NCBI RefSeq assembly: GCF_014066305.1
Contig: NW_023501104.1
Location: forward strand, 62,001-126,000
Length of the DNA: 64,000 nucleotides
Direction: 5' to 3'
Origin: Letharia columbiana
Lineage: Eukaryota > Ascomycota > Lecanoromycetes > Lecanorales > Parmeliaceae
Shown here: positions 50,308 through 61,269 of the stretch, piece after piece
Position numbering within the stretch: position 1 is the stretch's first letter
Layout: the number at the start of each line of letters is the position of its first letter
Notes under the pieces: generated by a model
What the model was told of the DNA's origin: nothing
The model's input: only the letters and a program-made list of their open reading frames with translations
The model's database searches: none
Program-made: the position numbers and the translations under genes

Positions 50308-52859
50308 TAAATCGCTATATTAATCTTAGCGATATTAATAAACTTAGACTTCTTACTATTCTTATTCTTATTTAATAAGAAAATATTTAAATTAATCTTA
50401 TTATCGTAGATAGATAGAGGAGGGCTTTATTATTTTAATATAATAGATAAGAGAATAAATAGTATAGATAATCGTAGTTCCGAAGTTAATAGAAAGAAAA
50501 GATTATTTATTATTAATATCTAATTATTATTATAATTATATTAATCGAGTAAAAAGAGTATCTTATCTTATAATATATTAAGAACTACCCCGTATTTATT
50601 CATCTATAGTTTTCCAACTATTATATCGTATTTTAATAATATAATTAGTATTAAATATATTCCTTTTTAATAGCCTTCTACTATTATCGTAAAGAGTAAG
50701 TAATATATAATTAATCGTTTTATAATCTAGTTATTATAATCTCTTAATAATTTAAATCGTAATAATAAGAGTAGTTTCAGATATAGGATTTTATATATCG
50801 CTAGAATTAAGAACTCATTTATAACTATATAAATATCGATATATTTATTATTTATAAGAGAGTTCTTAAGTAAATAGATTCTCTCTTATAAAGAAAGCGT
50901 AATTTATATATAAAAAGGACGACGTGCTAGAGCGTTATTAGAAGTATCTATTAAATATACTTTATAAATATCTCTTATCTTAACTTTAGAAGAGGCTATT
51001 TATTTCTTAAATTCGATAAAATATCGTCGCTACCTATAATATCGACGTTATTAATTTTAAATTCTTTATCTATTTCTATCGCGTAGAGTTATACTTTCTT
51101 AAAGACCTTTTTATCGATCTTAATTTAGATAGTTATTATATAGATATTTTAATAATAATCTTTTTTATTATAATTATAATATATTAATTTTCTTAATTTT
51201 AGATTAATCTTAATATTTAAAGGTATAGCGATTATAACTCTAATAATAAATATAAAGCGTATATTAATCGCGATTCGTATAATAATCGACTTAATAGTAA
51301 TCTTTATAAGCTCTATATCTTTTTATCTAGTATAATACGAGTTATTTAATTTTCGAAGATATTTCTTTATAGTCTTTAAGATAATAAAATCTCTTATAAT
51401 CTCTTATAAATCCTTTAAATTCTTTCTTAATTTCTTTAAAAGATAATTCTCTAATAGAAGGGTTTTTTTAATATTAAGAATAATGACTAGTCGAATAAAG
51501 TCTAAATAGAAATCGATAAAGAATTAGATTTCTTATTATAGAATATTTATCTTATACTATATATTATTATATTAATCTAAATTCTTATAAATATTAGTTA
51601 ATTCGTCTATAATCTTACTAATAAATTAATATAAATTAATAAAGTTTCGAAGTCTTCTATATATAGTATACTATATAGTCTTATTATCGAGTTATAAGAC
51701 TACGTAGACTATCTTAAAGTCTTTAATAAGATAATAATCGCTATTAATCTTAAATTTCTATTCTATTCTAAAGAACTAATCGTTTTAAATAAGGTCGCTA
51801 TTATCGATAAATAGAGATAAGTCTAAGATCTTAACTAATTTCTCTTTTAAACGTCTAAAAGTATATTCTTTATCAATCGAGGGTAGCCGTAAATCCTTTA
51901 TTAACTATAGATTAAGATTATTAATTTTTTATTATAAAAAAGTTATATTTTTTTAAAAGTCTTAGATTAGTTAATTAATCTTCTTAGTTATTCTATAGAT
52001 CTAAAATAAATCATTTATAACTAAATTCTTTTTTATTATAACGGCGTAATATCGAGTAATAACCTTTTAAAAATTATCTCGCTTCTAACGAATTTCATTT
52101 AATATAATCATGAATTCGTTAAGTTAATACTTAATCTAATATTATAATTATAAACTATTAATAATATTCTAAAATATTTCTATCGAGTTTATATCGTCGA
52201 CTATATTATGTAATAGAATTAATACTTATTAAAACTTAGTTTACTTAAATAAGATCTTAATTTAATCTATTCTTTCGATATTAGACTTTATTATAAAAAA
52301 GAAGAAAGAAAGGTTTAAAATAAAGTAAAGAGGAGTTTAAATACTTCGAAAGAATAAGTGTTAGAGATATTAGATATAGTAGAAAATAATAAAGCCTCTT
52401 TAAGGCGTTTAAAAATTATTCGATATTAAGAATAAAAAATTTTATTATAAAGTCTAAGAAGTGTTTCTTTGCGAGGGTTTAATATACTTATCTCTTAATC
52501 GTTTAAGATATTAAGAAGACTATAGATACTCTAAATAGTACTCTTTCGAATATACTTACTTCGTCTAGAAGATCCCTTATCTTATAGAGAAGTTATATAT
52601 GAGAAAGCTTATAAATAATATTTTAATAATATTAGTTATTTCTTTCGATTCGCTAGTTATATAAATAATTTAATATCTTATTTATCTCTTAACTACTATT
52701 TATCGAGTTTAATTTACTCTAAAATCGAATTATCTATTTAATAGACTTATCTAGATAAATATTAGCTTAACTTAATTTCTTATTAAAGCCTCTATTAGCG
52801 CGTTTCTTTAAATTCGTTTATTAATATAAATGAAATAAGTAGATTAATCTTAATTATAG

Positions 52860-53042
52860 TATTAGAATCGATATAGATATAATATTAATATAGGTATATT
52901 AAATAAGATAATTAAGATATCGAACTATATAGATAGAAGAAAGATATTAAATAATAGATAAATGTCTCTATTAAGATACGCTAGGCTCGAATAAGTGAGA
53001 GGGCTAAGTAATGTATTAAGGATATAGAATATACTCGTAATA
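52860..53042 (-). repeat. 5' LTR (183 bp) of the outer chromovirus
   Basis: Partner of 34845-35027. On the minus strand ATCTTAATTAT (52908-52918) is the exact complement of ATAATTAAGAT (52847-52857), the site two bases after the LTR end. Confidence 0.85.
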
Positions 53043-55734
53043 TATATCTCTTAAATTTTTTTTTAATTTAATATAATAATTTTTACGCGTTTTAATATAA
53101 GCTATTTATATTTAAAAGTAATAGAATTAGATAAGAATATAGACGTAAAGACTCTCTTATATATAAATATAATTATTATTAAAAAAAAAAAGAAAGAATA
53201 ATCCTAGGGGTTCCAGCTAATTTTTAATAGGGGCTGCGGAAGAGAGTCGGCAGAGACTTTTGTACCCGACCCTCTGTAGCACAGAAATCTCTCCGTAAAA
53301 TCATTCAAATCAAGTAGCCACATTGTAAATAGTCGCATTTAATCAATTTTGAAGCTATACAACCTCAGCTATACCTCCCAAACGCACCAATAACGCAGCA
53401 GCCACCGAACCGCCGCCGTCGCGGCAAGAACTACCCCCCCGCAACTACTGAAATAGCCTCTGCTCAAGAAGCTCAGAAACAGGTAACTGAGGGGCTGAGG
53501 AACACGCTAAGACTTCAGTATAGCTTCATTTTTTCAATTGGGACCTATACTAACGATGGCAGTGTTATTGAATAATTTTGCGGAGAGATTTCTATGCTAC
53601 AGTACGAATTTGGATGTGTGGTGTGAAAGATCTCCGGTGCCAAGCATTCCAGACGTTTTTGAATACGCTAAATGTAGTTCCAGTCCGCCGCAGGCAACAG
53701 AACAGTTGTAGTCGTCCTCGGCTGATCACTGTCATCTGTGTCCTTTTGTTGAAGTTCTAAGCATCGGACGTCTGGGGAAAAACGAGACTGCGCGTTTCTC
53801 TTTGCATTGTGGCGTTTTCAGACCTTTGCTGGTCGCAACGTAAGGCCCCAACCGAGCTCGACGAGCAGCTTGCGCAGCCTGAAATATCCGCCACGAGCTG
53901 GACAAGGATATCTTGCCTCTCCTACACTGGCTGCGTGATATAATAACGCACCAATTTCCAGAACTTCCGCCACGAAATGTGCCACTAGAAGAAGGTCACC
54001 TTCAAGCTTCTCGACCTCCACGAAGGTCTTAGTTCTCCCCAAGCCTTAAGGCTATCCTTAAACTGCATTTCGCGTGATTTGAACGAGTTGAGATTGTCGG
54101 ATTCGTGCTTCGGGAATTGCGTAACTCCAAATGTCATTGGGAAAGTCAGTCCTCTGCCTCTTGCGTGACTGAGGTCATCACCAATGAAGCCATACCGGCT
54201 CTATATGTCCTCTCCTCCGTTTACTCAGCCTGGGAAGCCTTGCGGAGAAAGATGACGATCGCATCTATCTCGCATGAGTTGGACCGTGGTTGAATGAAGA
54301 AGGGATACTACCTCCGCTAGGATCTGAGCTAGAGAGAGCTTGGGGGTACTATCATGAGATGGGAGGGGGATCTGGACTCTGAGTTCCGGACCAAGGCTGG
54401 AAGTTTTTGGGTGGGAGCTCGATTGGCATCATTCTTTTCGAGATGGGGGGCCGATAGGGTGATTGATTGAGAAGGAGAGAAGGGGGGCTGTGTTTGTTCG
54501 GTTTCATTGCTCGATGCTCTGCTTTGGGATTGGTAGGGATGGATACCCTAGGAATGGGTGCGCACTAAGACAACTGGGATTAGTTAATATGGATGAACGA
54601 TTCTCATTGCGTCGTCCTTCGTGAGCTAATCAGTACCATGCTAAATCAAAAGCTGTTTGTTAGTCATAATCACATCCCTTCTCGCCAAGCAGACCGTCCC
54701 TCGGCTGAAATTTGACGTTCAGCCGTATGCATCATTGTGTAAAACAACCCACAGCACATCAAGTATCCAGAGTACATAACAACCCTTGTACACGAACAAT
54801 CCGTGATTACGCATCCCAACGCCTAATCCCCGGGCGGACGCCGATGGAAGTCGGAGATGGAGAAATCGAGTACCTGTTACCTGCCATTGACGGTTGCGCC
54901 CATGCGGATAGGCCTCTACATACCCACTTTGAGGAGAGTGTAGAAGTTTTGGAGGATGGCTGTGTTGAGGATTGAGATTAGTTGTGTGGGAAGAGATGGT
55001 GTCTATGAAAGTCGATAAATTGGCTAGAAGAAAGGTTGCATGGATCTCTGGCTTTTCAATAGTGCTATCTCGCAGGTAGGCTGCGTCAACACTGCTTGAG
55101 CATAAGTGGAATAGTCGGAGGATGTGTTATGTCGCTCTAGCAAATATATCTTCAGCGTTTTCGGATTCCCTTCCTTCCTTCCTTCTCACCACTTCGACAC
55201 CGTTTCGGAACTCAAACGCAAAACACACTTCTGCCCGCAAAGGTCTATTCTGATAAGTCCAAGGGTTTCAGCAAATATCTCGAGCCCTCCGAAACGGCCA
55301 GCTGTGCGCTCGTATCTGGCAGGCATCGAAGTCTCACCATCCCTCTGGAAACACTGGATCGCTCTCGGTGAGTTTTTCCTCGGCCAACTCGCTGCCCTGC
55401 AAAGGTTTTCTGACTTTTGGAGCTCTTTTAGCATCCTCCATTCGGTGACTCAATCCTCTTGAGGTTGCAGAAAACCATCAACACAGCTCAAGTCTTACGA
55501 CTTTCAACACACACAGTCTGTGGTAAATCCAGAAAGACTGTCTTGTCAACACCCTTCACAAAATAACAGACTGGTCTAGAAGTCTCGAAACTATCACTAT
55601 ATCCCAAGCAGTCTGCCGAGCCGGCTATCCACTGCTAGGTCCTGGATTCCTTCCCTTCATACCTGGTGAAGCCGACGGATCGACTCCTCCTCTTCTTTCT
55701 CCATTTCAACGACACAGAGTTGTCCACGGTAGTT
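53043..55734. other. Right border of the island and gene-poor flank
   Basis: The first 170 bases are A/T-rich and end in a poly-A-like tract; composition becomes normal from about 53210. At 53371 a Lys/Pro/Ala-rich frame begins ATACCTCCCAAACGCACC (an ATG-to-ATA change would explain the missing start) but meets stops within 30 codons. It may be the start of a decayed transposon gene. A 74-codon minus frame at 53818-54042 and others show no recognisable domain. The last few hundred bases are the probable promoter and leader of the kinase gene. Confidence 0.4.
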
Positions 55735-58431
55735 ATGGACTCTTCGGATCAAGACCATTTTGATAAAGCTAGGTTCGCAACTGTACTGCGGAACTTGAGG
55801 CGAGACAACATTCCGTCTTTTGCATCTGCAGTTCGTTACTCAGGTCACGCTTCCACGGGTACCATCGACGTACCGACTACTCCCCGACCAGTTGGTTGCA
55901 GACTCCTATCTCACATTAGCTGCGGCTCCTATAATGCCGTGTTCAGGATCTTGTTTGCCGATGGGACTCTCTGGGTTCTTAAGATCCCGGCGAATGGGCA
56001 CCAGCAAAGTTGGAATGCACCTGCGGGTGAGGCGTTGACCTCTGAAGCATTCACAATGCGTCTGATAAGACGTGAAACTACAATCCCGCTTCCAGAAGTC
56101 TTTGCCTTTGACGCCTCTCTCGAGAATGAGCTGGGATGCCCATTCATACTCATGGAGCATATTCATGGGAAACTTTTGCAAGATGTGTGGTTTGATCAGG
56201 AGATATCTCATGCTAAGCGAGAGCAAATTCGCATAAGATCTCTTCACGGCATCGCTGAAGCAATGGCGCAACTCAACTCATTGGCTTTCAGTCAGGGTGG
56301 CTCGCTTCTTTTCGATGCCAAAGGGGATGTTGTAGGCATTGGTAGTTCGAACATAGTCGATCTCGAGGCACAGTATGCAAACATGCGCTCGGCGGACTAT
56401 GACAATACCATGGCCTTCCGCCAAAATGGACCATTCAAAGATCCAAAAGCTTACTTGCTGTCTTTTCTTGATGCTCGCAAGGAAAAAGGCGAGCGCGGCA
56501 TAGTCGAACAAGGCGCTTATAAGCTACTGCGCCTCTTGATTGAGTGGAGCCTAATGGATGCAAGCACTGTGGAGGAGAAGAAGCCGTTCGTTCTGACCCA
56601 TCCCGATCTTGACAGTCAGAATATTCTCGTCAATGACGATGGTTCCCTCGCTGGTATCATCGACTGGGACTGGATTGCCGCTGTACCCCATTGCATTGGA
56701 CCTCAATCACTCCCGAAGTTCCTGACACAAGATTACGATGCGGGAAATTATGCTTACGATGTGGAAGCTGGCGAACCCATGGAAGGCTGTGCTGCCGATT
56801 CACCAGCAGAACTCGCCTCTTACCGCGCGATATACGCACAGTTCATGGAGTCATATCTTTCAAATAATGATCGGATGAACCTGGCTAAGAGCCGTCGGCA
56901 CGCTGCGCGCGTTCGAAAGTCACGCAAGGAGGCGGCTGACATAACACGAAGATCTCTGATCACTACTACTCTGCATCTTGCGGCAAGAGCACCGTCTGAG
57001 ATGCAGAAACTGATGGTGCACTTGTTCGATGAGATCGAAGAGATCACGGCTGCGCAGTGGCAAGAAGAGTCATCGACCGCAGATTCTGGAGAACAAGACG
57101 GTAGTGAAGGTGGCAACAAAGATGGAGACACCGAGGCGAGCGATGTGGACAACAGTGATGGTGTGGGGAAGGAGTCATGCGTTCACAATGCTAGATCCGA
57201 AGAGAAGGTAGTCGATACTAAGCACCTATCAATAGACGAGTTGATGGACGAGATAGAGAAGCTTATGAATATGTCATCGGCCGGCAATCCAAATCTTGAA
57301 TCTACAGAGGATTCGGCAGAACTTCAAGATACCTTCCCAGCTGGGGATAAGACACCAGATCCCGGAACTGAGCGTCAAGGAATGTGCAGAGTGGAATATG
57401 CCAAGGAAGCTCCTAACCCTAGAGCGGCTCGCGGTTATGGATGGCTCAAGGAGAAGATGCAACGAGGAGCGAAGCGCCTCCACAAGAAGCCTAAAAAGGA
57501 GGACCTTGTCTCCAATACAGCATTGCCCCCAAGCTCTGGGCCTGTTAGAGCTGCCCGAACCTTCTGTGGCTGGACTGAGAAGAGATTGCGGCGAGTGGCT
57601 CACTGCTTGCACTGGGACGGCGACGATAACGATCAGCACAAAATCGGATCTAAGATTGAGGCGGTGCAAAACGGGGGAATCGATGTTCTGAAACGGTTAC
57701 AGAAAAAACTCAAGCAATTGAGACAGAAGTTGCATCGCAAGGGGAATAACAACTCCACGGGCTCTGAAGGCGGCGAAGAGGAAGCTTCGCGGAATCAACA
57801 GGTCACAAGCATATCCAAAGAGCTCACAACAGCTGAAAAGCGAACCGTCTGTGAAAATTTTTCTCACGTGGTACGAGATAACAAGCTTTGCCTGACGGTG
57901 GATCAACAAGTTGCCGTTGCCCAGTGGATCATTCAGATGCTACAGAGCCCAGATTTTTCAGACCTGAGCCTGGGTCCTACATATGGCCCTGCAGATGGGA
58001 TGGCGGAACGCCACGAAGGGGGTGAGCATGGTGGAGATTTCGATTTAGGAAATGACTCTGGATATGAAGAAAGTCATGAAGATGGAGGAGGAAGTAGTAC
58101 TGATGGTCAAGGTGGAGACGAAGGTATTGGAAGACTTGGGCTTCAGGATGCTGAAGAGAACAATATTGTGCCTATGGGTCAAGCCTGTAGGTCGCTGTCT
58201 GGTGAGAGCGATCATCTTGCGACAGAAACTGCAGAGACGAACTTCGACGAGGAATGAAGCCAGGTATCACAAGCCGCGGTTAGTCCAAAGCCGGACAACT
58301 CCGAGCAAGTGGACACAGGAGCTTTTGATCTTTTGGATGTCTGCATCGCCCTTGCGACTGATGGTCTTGAGGAGCAGCGGATGCAGCGACTTAGAGACGG
58401 CTTCTTCGGACTGCTGAACCAAACATTGTGA
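55735..58431 (+). CDS. APH-fold (aminoglycoside phosphotransferase-like) fungal kinase, paralog 1
   Basis: This is a protein-kinase-like phosphotransferase of the APH family; the substrate is unknown. The ATG at 55735 opens MDSSDQDHFDKARF; earlier in-frame codons lack an ATG. The N-lobe has HISCGSYNAVFRILFADGT and the VLKIP Lys. The catalytic loop is H289-P-D291-L-D-S-Q-N296, and the metal-binding motif is I309-D310-W-D312. A long acidic, disordered segment (from about residue 440) precedes a basic helical tail with two GW-centred motifs, GWLKEKMQRGAKRLH and GWTEKRLRRVAHCLH. The uninterrupted frame ends at a TGA at 58255-58257 (840 residues), but the same frame stays coding-like to a TGA at 58429. 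A 72-base intron (58202-58273, GTGAGA to CACAAG) would remove the first TGA in frame. I favour that model, but readthrough or a damaged C-terminus is possible. Confidence 0.72.
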
Positions 58432-59633
58432 GCAGCGCGGGCTTCGTTTGAAGGGCGCTTCGAGCCTCCTGGTTGCGGCAGAGGAGTCTTGGTCAAGCCT
58501 TTTGTTGAGTTACTTGAGTGCAAAAATGTCGGCAGCTGTATGCATAGAATTCTAGGCAACTTTGCTAGCCGCTTCGTCAATGGTTCGGTAAATTTGTTTC
58601 TCGAGCCCAAGTTTTCCCTAAGTAAAACATGATAGTTGTCGTACAGTCTGATCTGAGAAATAGCGTATGGTGAGTGCCAATGTTCAAGTTGGTTGTCGAT
58701 ACTGTGAGGAAATTTGTGCAGGGGGAAATTGCAGTCACGTGACTTGTAGATCTTTCATTACGGCACACCAGGGAGCCAATTTCAACCTCACACTCACAAC
58801 TTCAACAACCACTACCTATCTCGAGTGATCGCCTTTCCATCAAGGATATCGTATACTATAGCTTCCATCAAGAGCATCTAGCCTAAGCCAAAAGGCAATG
58901 ATGATCTTTTGTGCTTCGTTATTGCGGGGTTGACTGTCAGAATATCAGGTTAAGTAGAGTGAGTGGTGTGTAGGTTGCATGAGTTGTTCTATCTGAGGAC
59001 TCCCCTGGGCCAGTACTTGTACCCCACACAAATCAGGTGTTTGTTCCAACAGGAGGAGGCTGGGAACCTTATTTCGACATTGACTTCCCTCCTCAGTGGT
59101 GTCAGGACGCTCTGTCAACTTGTAAAGGAGGCATGGAGCTTGACCAGTGTCGAATGGTTAATTCTTCATTGTGTGAAGGAGATAACAAGGGCTATGAGTA
59201 CAACAGTCGTGCTGGTAATCTATTATACCCGACAGAGCAGTTCCACCTTCTCATCAGCTGCTCACCTTTGCTAGTCCGCCTCAGACCACGCACAGACTTG
59301 TTCAATAAGCAATGCTCACTCTAACTGCTCGCTGATTCCATGATAACAAGTTCTTGTATACCAAACATCGAAAGAAGCGAATGAGAGATGGTGTAATGCA
59401 AGTGAGGATCCGTCCGGACCATAACCAACGCGACAGGCGTCTTACTACTCGTATGAGCATGCACAAGTGTTTGGTCCATCACAAAAGCTAAAGTGGCCAC
59501 GCACTACGCCTAGTTGGCATTGCTCTGGATCTCTCTGGTAGCTGGTGTAGTAACGAGTCAGCGTCTGTTGTGTTCAACTAAGGTAAGATGACTCACAAGT
59601 AGGGGCAGATGGCTACCCATTGACCGCCATGCT
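58432..59633. other. Intergenic, no supportable gene besides the LTR fragment
   Basis: The interval includes the 3' region of kinase paralog 1 and, near 59040-59320, a plus-strand frame with several Cys residues (WCQDALSTCKGG). That frame lacks a start with signal peptide or any family resemblance I can name. Confidence 0.35.
58935..59040. repeat. Decayed LTR fragment related to the TRIM-like element
   Basis: TGTCAGAATATCAGG at 58935 followed by GTGGTGTGTAG, GGGCCAGTAC and AAATCAGGTG in order resembles the 141-base LTR at 38748-38888 (TGTTAGAATATCAGG ... GTGGTGTGTAG ... AAAATCAGGTG). No partner or target duplication was seen, so it may be a solo or truncated LTR. Confidence 0.42.
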
Positions 59634-60205
59634 TCATCGTCCTCGCTGAATTCGGAGTTTGGGTTTGACCTTTGCTTTGTATTGTTCGGCCTGGAAAGTC
59701 TCGTCGGCTTTGATTGCTTCCGTATGCTGAACCTTTGCCGGACTTTTTCCTTTGGGTCCCTTCCAGATCTTCTCCGCTATTCCATACTCCATGTTTTGAG
59801 AGTTTCCCGTTTTTAGAGCCTGCTGAGGTTTTTTGGCCGCCGTTTTCGCAAGCTTGTCAACGGTGGGAAGCTTGTCATCCCACCGGACCTTTCCCGTCGC
59901 CATAGTATCTGCTCTGGCGGCGAGAGCTGCCGCGACTTGTGCGTCTCGAACGGATCTCTTCACCTTTAGTTGGTTCATCTCGAATCGTCTCTCGCCTTCC
60001 TCACACAAGACACATGTCTTCCCTTCCTTGTCAAGGCAGTATACCTCTGGATGGTATGAACAATGGAACACATGCTCCAGTTCCACGCACCGTGGCACTG
60101 CGTTTTTGCCGCAGTAGGGACTAATTGTGGTCAGCAATGTCTTGAATACAGAGTCATCACAGGGTGTTGTCTGCCGTACCAGTGATGAGGACTATGTACG
60201 CCCAT
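59634..60205 (-). CDS. Small Cys/His zinc-ribbon-like protein
   Basis: The model is complement(join(59634..60120,60180..60205)), 170 residues. Exon 1 is only 26 bases (MGVHSPHHC). A 59-base intron (60121-60179, GTACGG to AATTAG, with a TGCTGACC branch-like site) joins it to PYCGKNAVPRC, creating a CPYC knuckle. Further Cys/His follow at HCSYHPEVYC and CVLCEEGERR, so three or four CxxC/HxxC-like pairs within the first 55 residues can bind one or two zinc ions. The remainder is Lys/Ala-rich and probably disordered or helical, ending KVKPKLRIQRGR. There is no signal peptide, so it is probably intracellular, possibly nuclear. I do not recognise a named family. It lies between the two kinase paralogs on the opposite strand. 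Confidence 0.6.
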
Positions 60206-61269
60206 GCTAGCAATCTGGACCTCTTTTGTGTCAGCAAGGTCACCCTGGGAGCGAGTAGTATGTTTCATACTCTTGTATGATTGGGTTGAGACTGCTCGAG
60301 CATGTCAGCAGAATGCTCATAATAGACAATTAATGGTATGACCAACTTTGTTGTGTGTCCTTCGGATGTTTTGAACTGATACATGTCAGCAGTCGAACTC
60401 GATGTTAGGAGGCAAGGATCGCTGACTTTGATGTGTTTTCGATAGAAAGTGGTAGTGAAAGACAGGATGGCGGGTACCTCTTTTGAACGATACTGTTGGA
60501 CCCCCAACGAGTTGATGGAAACGCTTGAATGAGACAGGAGGCTTGTTGAAACCTCTTGTTGAAGGGAACCTCTTGGTGAAGGAGGCTATCTTGAAAGGTG
60601 GATCGTGTGGGTTGAGGTGTCGAGGTAAGGAACCTTGCTCGATTTTAGAGCATCAAGAGCCATAGGAAACACGCTAAGCCTGTGTGTATATATTTACCCC
60701 GCGTATTGGTCATTTCAACACAGCTGTATTTGACCACCCATGTACAGTTTCATTTCACTCCCGCTTACTCTACTCTAGGCTCCCTCCTAACACACCAATT
60801 TTCCAACACACAAGCTTCCCAACACGCTAAGCACTTGACTTCTGACATCAAAATCCTGTTCGTCTTCTTATTCTGAGCCTATCTAGCGACATATCCTGGA
60901 TGCTAGGAGAGCAGTGAAAGCTGGCACTGACGCTAAGTCTGTCTGTGAGCGCTGTTGTAGTAGCGCAGAGCAATCTTTGACGGCCGTCAGATGTGAGACA
61001 CCAGAGACAAACAGACGGATACCTGCACTTGCAAATCGCACCACGCTAAGATCAGGTTCATTAATCCAATATACCCAACCCTGCTCCCAAAACTGTTTCC
61101 GATACCGAGTTACACCACGCGGTGCTCGATCCGGTTCTTCACGTCAAGGCACAACAGGGGCTTGCAAACTGTTTTGTGTATGTTTATCGGTGAGTCTACC
61201 TTGCTTCAACCAAGACAATCTCCATTGCTGATAGCTTACAAGAGCTCGGAGCCGTGCATTGACGTGTTC
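60206..61269. promoter_or_regulatory. Promoter and leader region between zinc-ribbon gene and kinase paralog 2
   Basis: About 1.06 kb without a recognised gene. A possible leader intron for the right-hand kinase lies at 61190-61242 (GTGAGT, GCTGAT branch-like site, TACAAG). If it is spliced, an upstream ATG at 61180 would open a nine-codon uORF ending at TGA 61260-61262, eight bases before the kinase start. Confidence 0.35.

Larger units (their letters stand above)
34845..53042 (-). mobile_element. Outer RIPed Ty3/Gypsy chromovirus carrying nested insertions
   Basis: LTRs of 183 bases lie at 34845-35027 and 52860-53042, flanked by TATAT at 34840-34844 and 53043-53047. The element reads on the minus strand: the 5' LTR is the right one. 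The block at 38550-38745 (minus) is the pol region just before and into reverse transcriptase, with YYDYLDIFDKTKANILSLYR matching YHDYLDIFNRTKADILPLHR of the inner copy. Sequence at 40113-40328 (minus) matches the linker at about 43915-44125 of the inner copy. Removing the insertions at 40334-50307 and 38748-40112 with their duplicated bases leaves about 6.85 kb, the size of a full element. Stops and A/T bias show that it is dead. Confidence 0.88.
20735..53210. repeat. A/T-saturated RIPed transposon island
   Basis: Base composition changes abruptly near 20735 and returns near 53210. Most of the interval is built from TA, AT, TTA and TAT words with few C or G, as expected after RIP of repeats. 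Islands of normal composition inside it (24629-25800, 38748-39480, 41053-48040 in part) are later or protected insertions. No intact cellular gene was found in it. At least seven transposons are delimited below by LTRs, inverted repeats and target-site duplications. Stretches not assigned to an element, chiefly 20820-21540, 34220-34840 and 53043-53210, hold A/T-rich sequence in which I see nothing more specific. Confidence 0.93.

Noticed and set aside
53818..54042. 74-codon minus-strand frame, hydrophobic and Glu/Leu-rich
   Set aside because: No ATG context with support, no family resemblance, and no splice partner seen.
59037..59324. Cys-containing 95-codon frame, considered as a small secreted protein
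   Set aside because: No signal peptide at the start, it begins within an LTR-like fragment, and only six Cys with no known pattern.
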